In this document: positions 1-11,400 of the stretch, piece after piece
Position numbering within the stretch: the first letter of the stretch is position 1
How the letters are laid out: every line of letters starts with the position of its first letter
Assembly (NCBI GenBank): GCA_030765055.1
Contig: CM060947.1
Location: forward strand, 48,912,047 to 48,976,046
Direction: 5' to 3'
Length of the DNA stretch: 64,000 bases
From: Mantis religiosa
Taxonomy: Eukaryota; Arthropoda; Insecta; Mantodea; Mantidae
The notes under the pieces: model-generated
Seen by the model: the letters and a program-made list of their open reading frames with translations, nothing else
Databases searched by the model: none
What the model was told of the DNA's origin: nothing
Made by a program: the position numbers and the translations under genes

Positions 1-960
1 CCACTCCACGTAGTGCAATCCTTGCTTTACTGGGAACCGCTCTTTAGTCCAGGTAGGACGATGCATACCTTTACTGTAGGACTGCTGGCCGTGCTGGGTC
101 TTCCCCCGAGTGCTCCTGATGTCATTCCACGGGGTTCCATGAACGCTGGCTCTTTTGGTGCACCACCACACCCGTCTCCGTCTTGCTCCTGGCGAGTGGC
201 TTGTGACAAGGGCTACCTTGCAAATTCCAAGACATCCATTGGGGACTCCGGAGGGTTACCGAGTCTCGTCCAACTTGCAGGATCCTCCTGCCAACGTCCG
301 CTCTAAAGTTCACTTCAACCGGGCATCCTTCTCCACAGGCACGGTGTCACCCAATGTCATCACGTTTGGTGAAGCCAATCCGATTTCTTTGAGGGAAACC
401 CTTTTATATCATGTCTGATTATAGTCACTGTTCCACCTTTATCCACCATCATCCGTTACTGGTTTTCTTGTACCCTGATACTGTCCGTTAATGTCCCGTC
501 CAAGGCATACTGCGTCACTGGAGGATACTGCTCTCCTGTGCCATACGCCATGTCGACACTTATTAGGTTTCTCCCGTCTCATCCACTTGGTCATTGACGT
601 TCTCGTGTTCTAGAAGACCGCTTCCCCAACACACGTCTCTGAGAGATCGCCGACGATCTTGAGCCGATTCCCTATTCCCTGTGTAACGGGGGCAGCCGTC
701 ACCTTGTCTACCAGATGCTCCCTCCTTAGGCTGGCGCTATCCTACCTGTAAGCACCACACGTTCCAGAAACGTTAAGCTTTCCGCTCAGGTCCTCTAGGC
801 CGTTAATGTGTAGGCCGATGTCTTCCTCTTTTCCACCGAGCACTTCCACATCCTTCTTAGTGCTGGATGGTCGTCCATCGATTTTTGTTTCTAAAGTCTG
901 ATTTTTAGAGGAGGATACGGAAGGGCATCTGTTTCTCCACGTTGGGAGTTGCAATGTTAC
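1..960. other. Unassigned GC-richer block
   Basis: This segment is clearly richer in G+C and CpG than the AT-rich DNA after about 960, so it probably has a separate origin. Short minus-strand reading frames (for example 742-954, 122-313 and 27-209) follow one another in different frames, as in a decayed minus-strand coding region. No zinc knuckle, protease, reverse transcriptase or transposase motif could be read. It could be a retroelement gag or spacer remnant, or host exon DNA. I do not recognise it. Confidence 0.3.
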
Positions 961-1140
961 CGAGAAGCAGATAGCAAATTACACATAGTGTTCGAGTTTA
1001 TCTCACCTCGGCAAAAACATGCACAGTTAATTTGTATTAGCCTACCTTAGAAACAAAAATAAGTTAGTTTCAATACACATTCACTGCCTTGTAGCGTCTA
1101 CAGAGTGAGGGAATTTTTTTTAAATAATTCATCAGTATAT

Positions 1141-1696
1141 TGTTACCCAATCGTCGAACATGCGATCAGCTGGCAGAAAGGGCTGGCAAATAAAGAGGGA
1201 CATATGGTATCAAGGGCACGCCTACGCGTGTGACGGAATGGCTCTTGCCGTGGGAGTGAGGGAGATGGTAGCGTAAAAACCACGCCTATGCCAATGCGCA
1301 GCGCTAATGAGGTGCCGGGGAGAGACAGCGTGGGGAGGGAAGCAAACAGAAATCACCGATTTCCCCTTCTCCGCTCGCCTGGAAAGATCGTGAAACTCTG
1401 GGACGACTTCGCCTCGTGTACAGAAGCTTCCAGATCAGCTTGGTCGCGTATAAATAGGAGTGCGTGCAAACGAGTCAGTTTTGAGTCTTTGAGTAGTTTC
1501 AGTGTTTTAAGGCAAGGCGTGGTGTGGACCTGTGACAGACGAACTGGTGAATTGCAATTGTGTGTGTTACGTAATTGTGCGTGGTACGTAATTCTGCTGT
1601 GAGCTGCAAGTGTACCAAGTGTAATGCGGCAGAAATAAAGAACGCTTTGAATTTGTGCAACTTTGACTTTTAATTCTTCGAACCCACGAAGTCACA
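1141..1696 (+). mobile_element. Solo Gypsy-type LTR
   Basis: A 556 bp LTR begins TGTTACCC and ends GTCACA, flanked on both sides by the 4 bp duplication ATAT (1137-1140 and 1697-1700). It has a TATA box (TATAAATA, 1449-1456) and a polyadenylation signal (AATAAA, 1634-1639). Its last ~60 bp resemble the ends of the LTRs at 31409-31844, 59447-59904 and 62903-63313 (reverse). No internal retroelement sequence lies beside it, so it is best explained by recombination between the two LTRs of a once complete element. Confidence 0.85.
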
Positions 1697-1700
1697 ATAT

Positions 1701-2959
1701 GATATTTCGAGTATCAGTTTTCTGTTATTTAGGTATTTATTTACTTTTCTTAAATTAAAATCCCAGATCATGGAGGCTTTGATTAAAGAACTAAGGTTTT
1801 CTTCAAACAGCTCTGCTTCTTTATGAGAAGAAAGAAGCTGATGTGTGGTAGGATTCTCTTTTCGGGTGTAATAGTCCTAGATGTGCCGTCTTATGGCATC
1901 TAAATGACGTACGGTTTTAGAAGACATGTGAGCTGAACCAATGCGTGCACCAAGTGATGCGCCAGAGAGCGGAAGATAAGGAGGGGGGATGAGGAAAGTA
2001 ACATTTGCCTTCTGACAATGTCAGAACGTAAACTTACGCAGCAAAGGATAATTATGATAACATTATAAACTGTAACATTCAACATTAACACGTTTATGTA
2101 CTGAAAATAACTTACCTGATTTCTGAAAACGACTTATTGTACAGAAGTTGCTAGCTTAAATAAAATAAATAAAGGTTCACCAATTTCGTGATAGAAGTTT
2201 TGCCCTGTTTCACAATAAGCGACACAGTATGCACACTCACATTGCGCGTTCTGGTCGTGAGTTCCTGACTTTGCGAAAAATTGATCCAATCAGGCACTTT
2301 CTCAGATGAAATTTCTTAAAGAAACTGTAACTTTGAAAATAATATTTCTGGCCTGGGAATGGAGTTCTTTACCCTTAGCACATACGCCACTGGTACTAGG
2401 CTTTGAAAGTGACATTGTTAACAGTTCACAAAACACAATGTAAACACGTGAATCATCTCCATAGTGTCACAGTTACATAAAGCATTTTACACTCAAATTT
2501 GCGTTACGGACTGTTCTTGAAGCGTACTTCAAAGAACACGCGCACGCTCTCCTGGACTGCAGTGATCTGGTCAGTTATGTATAATCTATGAACTAAATAC
2601 ATGCAGTTCCAATCGACATTTCGTAATGTCTTACTCAGTATTGCGTAATGAAAAATAACGCACGGGCAAGATTGGAAGTTGAAGCATATCACAAGCACAA
2701 ACACGGGTGTCAGGTGTTTATTCTCGAAGCGATAACTCGAGGACCATGCGTGTAGAGAAATGGCATTTGTACAGGCTGCCTCAAAACTTCTTGATGCATA
2801 TATCAAGGCATATTACAATGCCGAATTTAAAGTAGTCATTTTGGGCGCACGAAAAAGACAAACCTCTGTTGTTAACGGTTGTGCTGTGCGTTCCGAACTA
2901 GACAATGCTGCACGCCCATGATAGGAGAGTTGCTCTAAGCGAGCCCTCCCTAGCTCCCT
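1701..2959. other. AT-rich stretch with nothing recognised
   Basis: Only short frames without known motifs occur here. No inverted repeat, SINE head or splice-like exon was noticed. Confidence 0.4.
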
Positions 2960-3343
2960 TCATATTACTTCTAACACTGTACGCCATATAACTAAAAATT
3001 GTTGTGTGACTGCTCTTGGTCTTTGTTTTCCAAGAATTGTAATTTGTGATGGATCTGGCTGCAGCTGCTTCTCTTTAGAGATTCTAGAAACTGTCACCTC
3101 TCCTATTTTAAGGACACATGCGGCCCTTTTTCTCACTTGGTTGAAAGGAATAAGCGGTTCTTTGTGAAAAAGCAGGTTCTCCTCTTCCTGTTCAAAAAAT
3201 CCCCTAAGAGAACAGACAAATTCTCTAGCTTGGCTGTGCAATGCAACACCCCAACAGTAAGCTGATCTTTGTCTCGGTCTACCTATAATCCTACTGCCAC
3301 TAAGACTTGGTTCCATAACGACGTATTCATAGTGTTTTAACAA
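2960..3343 (-). pseudogene. DDE (IS630/Tc1-like) transposase N-terminal region
   Basis: A 127-codon minus-strand frame contains the segment HSQAREFVCSLRGFFEQEEE followed by a helix-turn-helix-like stretch (VRKRAACVLKIGEVTVSRIS) and a basic proline-rich linker (GKQRPRAVTQ). This order matches the N-terminal DNA-binding part of a family of arthropod DDE endonucleases whose C-terminal ends also appear here at 46080-47440 and 58050-58520. The catalytic domain is absent downstream. It may be a truncated transposon copy or the first coding exon of a domesticated gene, because the frame itself is open and uninterrupted. A possible donor (GTAATA) near its end is weak. Confidence 0.5.
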
Positions 3344-3529
3344 AGTAGTCTAACTACACACAACGCAACTGAACGCTCAAGCAAACTCTATTTCCCGCCA
3401 CAATTAGCGATAACTGACGCAAGGAATAGGCGAGTAACCAGAATAACCAATGTGGCAATCTTTGTTTACGTTTCCATAGCAACGACCTTCCCCTTTTACC
3501 CTCCACGTCCCTTGCTTGACAGATTTTTT

Positions 3530-4279
3530 AAAAATCAGACTTTATTTTCTCACTTTTGGATTTCATTTATGCTGCTATCTCCTTTATCTTCACTACACAG
3601 GACTTTATTTCCGTCTTCTTTTCTTCCATTTTCGATTCCATTTTGTCCATGTTAGATTTCATTTCCTCTAACAATGTTAGAAAAATCGCTTCTATCTTAG
3701 CTTCTAATCGCACTCCTGACACTAGTGTGACAAAGACGCAAATCACCTTGAAACTGCTTTGTCTGTCATCAAAACCGTCAGCTCAGCTCAGCGATAACGT
3801 ACAATCAGAACCTCTTTTACGCTTAAAACACTTCGATACGTCTCTACAATATTCTTTATGACTCTTTGGCACGCATCCTTTGTGCCGCTATTAATCGCTA
3901 CAACTGCTCCAGGCCTCGCATCGGCTTTATATTCCTTCCGGGCGCGGTAGATCATTCTGGGATTGGAAACCTCTCGAAATAGTCTTAGATATTTTGCGTA
4001 GCAACAACACAGTTCCGCCCCGACCTCGTGACATTGCTGTGACGTGAGCTATCAGTTGTCCTTGAAGGCGTGCATTTCCAGTTCCACCATTGAATAAACA
4101 ACAAGGCGAGGCGATTCCCTTACTCCTGCTCCTCCTTCGAGACAAGAGCAATGGCTGTTCAATTGTCCAACTTGACTCTTCCCCTCCACAGTAGACAGCA
4201 ATGCTGATGTAATCTTTCAGCATGCCACGCAAATGCTGTTGGGACAATATTCTGCATATTGCATTAAGAGACCTCCACA
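3530..4279 (-). mobile_element. Gypsy LTR plus 5' gag fragment
   Basis: Read on the minus strand, an LTR of about 554 bp (4279 to 3726, beginning TGTGGAGG, ending GTCACA) is followed by a primer-binding-site-like stretch at 3725-3707 that resembles the 3' end of tRNA-Leu, the same arrangement as at 15041-15060. Next comes a coiled-coil gag start rich in Lys, Glu and Met (around 3700-3550), broken by a stop, and the element then ends. It is a 3'-truncated relic. The outer LTR boundary is an estimate. Confidence 0.6.
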
Positions 4280-4310
4280 CTAAAAATGGCCAATTTATAC
4301 CAATGTACTA

Positions 4311-4490
4311 AATAAAGCTTCTTAGGTTACAAGCCATGTTAAATTGACGAAGTCGCTTGAACTTTCGGCCATCTTGACACCGTGGCCTTCTTCAGGAAAC
4401 TTCTTCCTGAAGGTTTGGTAGTCAAGATGGCTGAAAGCTTGAGCGACTTCGTCAATTTAACATGGCTGGTGCAAAGAGAAGCCTTAATTA
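4311..4490. repeat. Foldback repeat with hammerhead-like arms
   Basis: The two halves are imperfect inverted copies: the arm near 4331-4400 (CATGTTAAATTGACGAAGTC) returns reversed near 4403-4465. Each arm holds a CTGAAGR...GAAA core, so the unit looks like two PLE ends in head-to-head orientation. No convincing target-site duplication was found around it. Confidence 0.7.
4350..4399 (-). ncRNA. Hammerhead-ribozyme-like motif
   Basis: Minus strand: CTGAAGA (complement of 4389-4395) fits the CUGANGA core. It is followed by a stem II of GGCCA pairing with TGGCC and then GAAA (complement of 4363-4366). The partner copy on the plus strand (CTGAAGG 4407-4413, GAAA 4433-4436) keeps the helix III palindrome AGCT but has lost the last core A. 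Activity is untested. Confidence 0.5.
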
Positions 4491-4584
4491 GTAATCTTCA
4501 CCGTGAAAGTTTCAAATCTTATAGTCTACCAGTATAATTAAAATTGTTATTACAAATTTATAACATAATTATAATAGAAGTTTA

Positions 4585-4586
<2 letters not shown>

Positions 4587-4623
<37 letters not shown>
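4587..4623. repeat. Poly-T tract (37 nt)
   Basis: An uninterrupted run of T, probably the poly-A tail of an old minus-strand retroposon. Confidence 0.9.
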
Positions 4624-5346
4624 CAAAACAGTCATGTCAAATGGCCCACTTGATGAGAATCTGAGAGTTTTAAACTTTTTAACTTTGCATATTATTTTTC
4701 AAACATGTTCTTTACAGTCAAGGTTTTGTGTAACATCAAACTTTCTCATTTAAAATAAAAAAACCTATAATGTGATATATAACACTAACACTATAACCCT
4801 GACCATGTTTTATCTGATGCATTCATTTCTCTTTAATTAAAAGATAAAAAACAAGTTTATATATTCACTTTAACAATGTCAATGAACAGATTTGTTACAG
4901 GATGTTATAGAAGACATATAATGAACTAAGTTTGTATGGTTTCTACAAAACGGTGGTATGAAAGAGCTCTATGCCTTTACATTGATTTTTTTACTTTTAT
5001 AATTATGTGACGCATACACTGTGCAACTTTACTATGGTTTTACTTCTCCCATAAACAAATTGTCTTGGCACTGCATCCACTTCACACCAGTTTCTGTTAT
5101 CTGTGTACGTTCAACAGAACAATAGCCTCTGCCACTTGCTCTTTGTCACAGCAGGATGCACATACATGAACACATGTTGAATGGCCTTTGTTCTACACAA
5201 TCTTGCTATGATTCATTGCTGATGACAGGTCGTCTGCAATGCTGAACAACAAACATGAGACAATAAAGTCTAAAACTCACTAACACTACACATCAGATTT
5301 GCAGAACTGTTTCAGTGTCATTTTAATCTCACATAAATCTGCCAGC
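4624..5346. other. Upstream region of the protease gene
   Basis: AT-rich DNA without a recognisable element. It contains the presumed promoter and 5' leader of the aspartic protease gene. Confidence 0.4.
5312..5316 (+). promoter_or_regulatory. Candidate initiator (TCAGT)
   Basis: TCAGT, the arthropod initiator consensus, lies 30-35 nt before the start codon. There is no clear TATA box about 30 nt upstream. This short motif occurs by chance and is only a suggestion. Confidence 0.2.
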
Positions 5347-5405
5347 ATGTTACGAATATTGCTATTTCTTGTCTTACTTGTAATTGTTACAGGGAAAATA
5401 GTTAG
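5347..5405 (+). CDS. Protease exon 1: signal peptide
   Basis: ATG followed by a hydrophobic run (MLRILLFLVLLVIVTG), ending AG before GTAAAA. The split Arg codon is completed by exon 2 to give the RIPL start of the propeptide. It lies 124 bp before exon 2, and the phase match makes this start convincing. Confidence 0.85.
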
Positions 5406-8400
5406 GTAAAATTTGACTTTTTAACAACTATTTTAATGTAGATAGAGCAAATGAAGCATTTAGCTATATTCTTAGCAGTAATATTAATTAATCATAGATA
5501 CTACATAGTAATTTTAATTTTCTTGACAGAATTCCCCTTAAAAGACATGAATCTGCTCGCAAGGCACATATACGTGAACTGGCTGTACATGTACACAATC
5601 CTAATATAAATTTCAGAAAAACTAAAGTAGGACTCAAGAAATATGTTGATGTAAGTATATTGTCTATACTTTAATTATGTAATTATCACATTTAATTTTA
5701 GATGTTTAACAGCATTACCTTGATTTTGTTCAAAGGAAAAATTTCTAACTTTCTATTATCTATGAAATATTGCATTATTGGTAATTTATGTTAAACCTAC
5801 TACATTTTGAAAATTCTGCAGTTACTGATACATTCGAAAATTGAATGAAATTTAAAAAGATTTGATATATTGCATTTACATGACTTTCTTTACTCACCCT
5901 TCTAAAATTATTCTTACATAAATGTATTTTTGTCTGCTTCTTGTTAGAGATAAACTTTTATTAACTATTCACAAATTTTGTTGTAGGTATAAGAAAGATA
6001 CAACCATCACATACAAACATGTTTTTTTTTTAAAAATCTGACCATTGCTTTTCCTGCTGTGTCCTACAAAATGTGTAAATGTGGACTGAAAGTTTATTTG
6101 GATTAACAAGAAGAAGACGGAATATTAACCTTTAAAAGAATAGTTTAGAAGAATGAATAGAGAAATCCAAGTGAATGCATGTACATGATTCTTTCAGAAT
6201 TAGAATTAATACCATTATGTGTAAGGACTAAGATACAATGAAGCACAAAATTAATATAATTTTCAGTCAAACTAGTACTCAATGCTCCACTTATTGCTAG
6301 TATTTACCTAGAATGCGTTTCATTAGGATCTTTCTAACATTATCAGCTGTTGTCGACTAATGGACGTTGGTTTGGTGCACTCATTGGAGGTGATAGGTGC
6401 GCCTCTGTCGGTATCTTGATGAACTTGAAGCTTGGGTTCTCTTCAAAGGTAGTGTCAAAATTGAACAATTTTCTTTCATATTTCTTTATGAAGATTTTTT
6501 CCCACGTGGTTAATGCAGCTGGACCTTGGACACTTTTTAATAAGTAGATTTCTTGTTCTACCTCGTGATCCTTCCAAAAATGGTACGCTACCACCGATTT
6601 TTCTATTTCTTTGTTCCTGATATTCCTAAAATGTTCTTTAATCCTAATGTTCAAATTCCTTTTAGTTTTTATAATGTAAAAGTTGTCACAGCCTTTGCAG
6701 TTTATCCGGTACACACCTGATTTTTTGTATTTTTGTGCTCTTTGAAGACTTTTTGGAAAAGGTGTGTAGCTCTGGGATGATATGTAAATTTTCTATATGA
6801 AGTTGTATTGCTGATTGGGGAAAGAGTAGTTACTTGTTTGCATCTTTGTTGTCTTTCGAATTTATCAATTTTCTTTTTGACCAATTTAGCACTGAATCTA
6901 CTGTATTCTGCAATGTCAAGTTCATCAAGATATTGACAGAGACGCCCCTTATCACCTCCAAGGAGTTCACCAAACCAACATCTATTAGTCGACAACAGCT
7001 GATGATGTTAGGAAGATCCTAACAAAGCGTGTTCTAGGTAAATATTAGCAATAAGTGGAGCATTGAGTACTAGTTCGACTCAAAATTATATTAATTAGAA
7101 TTAATGTTCATCATTAAGCTGTTTTACAACAATGCAATTGGTCTTGTCAAAAACATTAATTTGCCTATACCCTTACAATATATTGATGTTTACAGTTTAA
7201 TTACTACATTAACATGACATTACTGATTTAGATATCTACTCATCTATGTGAATATTGTTGCACTAACAGAATTCTTCTATTGAGTAAAACACTTTATCTT
7301 TCAGTAGGGATAGATACTCAACACTTGCGATACCTCAATACTCACGATACTTACACGATATCAACATCGAACGATACTTAAAAAAATTTGCTTTCTACTT
7401 TTTTGATACTTTGCTGGTGATTCTGCAATTTTTATTTTATTTTAAAATCATAAAATATTACTGTCGTAAGTAGAACATTGCAAAGCCCAAGAAATTGCCA
7501 GGAATGTGATACCTGCACAGTTACATTATGCAAGAAAATAATTGTGTGTCAAATTCGGGGCCAGATACCACCAGTATTTTATTTTCTCAGTGCATGGCCC
7601 ATTATCCTGCAAACTAATTAAGACATGAGATTAAACTGTTTACAAGCTGTAGATTAATGCCTTTGAAATTCACTGATCCAATTTTATCCAATAAGTTTCT
7701 TAAGGAAGAGTTGCTTATTTTTCACACACGCATTCCTTTGATTAAAAATTTTCAGCAATTCCTTTTTAAAAAAATAATAGAGGCTCTCAATAAATCCATT
7801 GCTACACTTAAGAGGTGGATTTTATCATCCTAATTTTTGTCCAATTTTTCCATTTTCTTGCCTAAAATTGCAATAGCTGCGATAAAGTTATTTTAAATTT
7901 TGCTCTAGAACTTTAACTTCAGGAAAACCCACTACATCAATATGCATTTTTAAGAAGACTTTGTCCATTTTCAGTCACAATTCTATGGGCCTATAAAGAT
8001 AGGGACTCCTGGAAAAACTTTCCAAGTGGTGTTTGATACTGGCTCATCGAAACTTTGGGTTCCTTCTGCACAATGTTCCAGCTTTGCTTGTGGTGAGTAA
8101 GTGATACTTATTTTTTCTTCGGAACTTATAAATAATGGTGGCAATGGCAGTGGTAGTGGTGGAGCTTCTAGTTACAGGACAGTAGAAGGCCATGTTTACT
8201 GTTCTCAATCCAGATCTGAATTTGCAGCAATCACATCAATTAGATTTTACATTCTTTTTGACAAAACTCCATCACATGCATGGGAAATGTTTCAGCAAGT
8301 ATACAAAAGAGCAAGCCATAGGGTAAATGTAAATTGTTAAGTAGAATAAACAATTTTAAGAGGATAAAAATTACCTTGAGGATGGGTCATGCCCTGGAAG

Positions 8401-11400
8401 ACTCAACTTCAAAGATTGATGTCAATGGTAACACAACTGATGTGATAATGCAGGAAGATCATTACCATTAGCCAAGATTGCAGGGATTATGTTGGATCGG
8501 CTTGGATCAGCTGATGTATTAAATGATCTAGCCAACTAGGTTATAGAAAAGTTGTAACAAAACAGCTGCTAAAGTGATCACTGAAATGTGATGGCATGTC
8601 AACAATGGAAAGGAGAGCTTCTGCAAAAACCACATTTTTTGAACAAAGTTATCATATGTGATGAACACAGGCTTCATGCTTATGACCAGCGGACAAAACT
8701 GAAAACTCCCAAAAAATGTCAAAGTTTAACCAAATGCAGGAAACATTGTGCATCTTTTTCAGTAAGCAAGACATATGTGATTGCATAGTGCTGCTAATTT
8801 CTCCTGTAAAGCACTGAAGTGTCATTGAGGGGGAAAATTGTCCAAAAAGGCCAACTAGCTCAAATAGGGTGGATCATTTATCAGGATAATGTTCCTCTCA
8901 TCCATCAACACTCAAGAAATAATCACTTAGGTGATGCCTCATCCATCTTATTCACCCACTGGCACTGACACTGGCATTTAGGGGTTATCATTTTCAATGG
9001 AATCATGAGTTAAAACAACAGAATTTATGATATACACAACAAACTATCCGAAGGATCTTAAGGAAGTGCTTGAACAGTCCACTGAATGCTGGAACATTTT
9101 TACTGCATCTGAGGGAGAAGGTCTGAAATGGAATTGGAATAGAGGTGAGCAATGTTTTACAGTAAAAAAAAGTTATTTTGGTTACTTTTTTGATACTCCT
9201 TCATAAGTGTGTAAATAAGATAAATCTTTCAAGGATAAAACAGGAAAATTAGAAAGATAATATATATATATCCCCACTCCAAAGTTGTTTTAGATGAAAT
9301 AATTTATTTTAAAAATCACTGCAATGATTTTTATTAACATATTGTATGTTTGAGATATTGACTTGAAAGGTACGAGGATTGGCTGATAAGTCCCGGGCCT
9401 CACACAGAGATGATGCCACTGGGCCAGTTTGACGGATAGCATTATATAGTTTAACTCTTGACCAACTTGTATCCATAATTATGGGTCAATAGCTTATTAG
9501 TTTTTGAAAGACAGCATTTTACACAAGACAAATGTAGAGGTTTCACAAAAGTGAAGGATTTGGAAAAACAAGCTGTGATTAAATACTTCCATTTGAAAGG
9601 CTTAACGCCTAAAGAAATCAAAGAGGAAATGGATAGTACATTGAAAGACTCCACCCCTTCATATACAATGATTAAAACATGGATTGCAGAGTTTAAAACG
9701 GGACATATGAGCACTAGTGAAGAGCCTCACCCTGTGGAAGTAACAATTCCAGAGTTCATTGTAAAAATTCATTGTATAGTACTGGAAGACTGCAAATTAA
9801 AGTTGTTTAAGATAGCAGAGGCTGTAAACATATCAAAAGAACGTGCAGGTAATATTTTAAATAATGGTTTGGGCTTTCACAAGGTCTGTGTGAGATGGGT
9901 GCTGTGTTGGTTGACACCTGATCAAAAGTTGCAAATAAAAACTGTTTGTTAGGAATTTGGAGCTTTACCATAAAAATCCCAAATACATCACTACACTCTA
10001 GAAAGTAAATCACAGTCAAAACAATGGATTGCACCAGGTGAACCAACTCCAAAAAAGGCAAAGTCAATTTTGTCAGCTAATAAGATTATGGCGAGTGTTT
10101 TCTGGGAAACACTCAAGGAATTATTGGAAATAAATGCACAGGAAATTATTTTTATTGATTACTTGGAAAAAAGTAAAAGTATCAATGGTGACTAGTATGC
10201 AAGCTTACTGCAATGTTTGAGTGATAAGGTGAAAAGAAAAAGACCTCAAAACTGAATCTTATTTCCCCTGATAACTCAGAAATTAAAATTATCATTGCTA
10301 TTCGCATATGGTTTTATCTCTCAACTTAAATCCAAAAGTAAAAACAAAAGTTATTTTACAACAGGAATTGAACACAGCACCACTATGATGGGTAGATTAA
10401 ACGTGAAAAATTCAATGCCACAGCCGGTATTTGAACCACGGATCTCCTGGTTTCCATCCAGTCACTCTAACCCATTGAGCTACCATGACCAACTTGCCGT
10501 CACAACATTAAATTCCCCACTTGACTTGTATATTTCCCCGGTAAACCGCTAGGGGCTCTCGCATTTGGGATACACTGTTTGTGGCAATTTACTATTGTAA
10601 GTACTTCAGTCCCAGGCTTCATCATTTAACTCTTATTCTTTTAGTTAATTGATGGAAATTAATCATTTCTTCATACTAGCCGTATATAGGCTAAGGTTTT
10701 TGATGGATAGAGTCAACATAAAAAATTCAATGCCAAGGCCGGGATTTGAATCATGGATCTCCTGGTTTCCATCCAGTCACTCTAACTCTTTAAACCTTAG
10801 CCTATATACAGCTATAGCTATATACATACCTATAGTATGAAGAAATGATTACTTTTCATCAATTAACTAAAATAATAAGAGTTAAATGATGAAGCCTGGG
10901 ACTCAAGTACTTACAGTAACAAAATGGTGCTGATTTAGTTAATTGATGGAAATTAATCATTTCTTCATATTAGCCATATATAGGCTAAGGTTTTTGACGG
11001 ATAGAGCCAACATGATTCGAACTCGGGACCTCTTGAACGTGAGGCAGACATGCTACCATCTATGCTACCGAGGCGGGCATTTCTTGAAGTGAATAAATAC
11101 ATTTAACCTAAGTAGGAAAGTAACAGTGATTTGCCTTGCGCACTAATTGGTTCTTGGTTGAAACAACTATACAATTTGCAAGTTTTAAAACTGTATTATG
11201 AAATGAAATTTAACACTTTTGTGACAGTGTGAAAATTAAAACATGGCATAAAAGAAAATGCACACTTTATATATGACATAAATTAATAGGATGAAAACAT
11301 TATTTCAGAGCAACACCATGCTTATGATCACTGGAATTCAAGCACCTATGTATCGAATGGAGAAGAAATCACAATCCAATACGGCGCAGGGAATCTTTCA

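Larger units (their letters stand above)
6211..7093 (-). mobile_element. Foldback Penelope-like insertion in protease intron 2
   Basis: A 12 bp direct repeat, ATTAGAATTAAT, flanks the unit exactly (6199-6210 and 7094-7105). The body is a minus-strand PLE 3' portion with a GIY-YIG endonuclease relic, and the right end (about 6965-7093) is an inverted copy of the left end (6215-6365). Both ends contain a hammerhead-like core. Confidence 0.85.

Noticed and set aside
8101..8340. Gly/Ser-rich small protein
   Set aside because: The start lies in intron 3 just past the splice donor, and the second half is the N-terminus of a decayed mariner.
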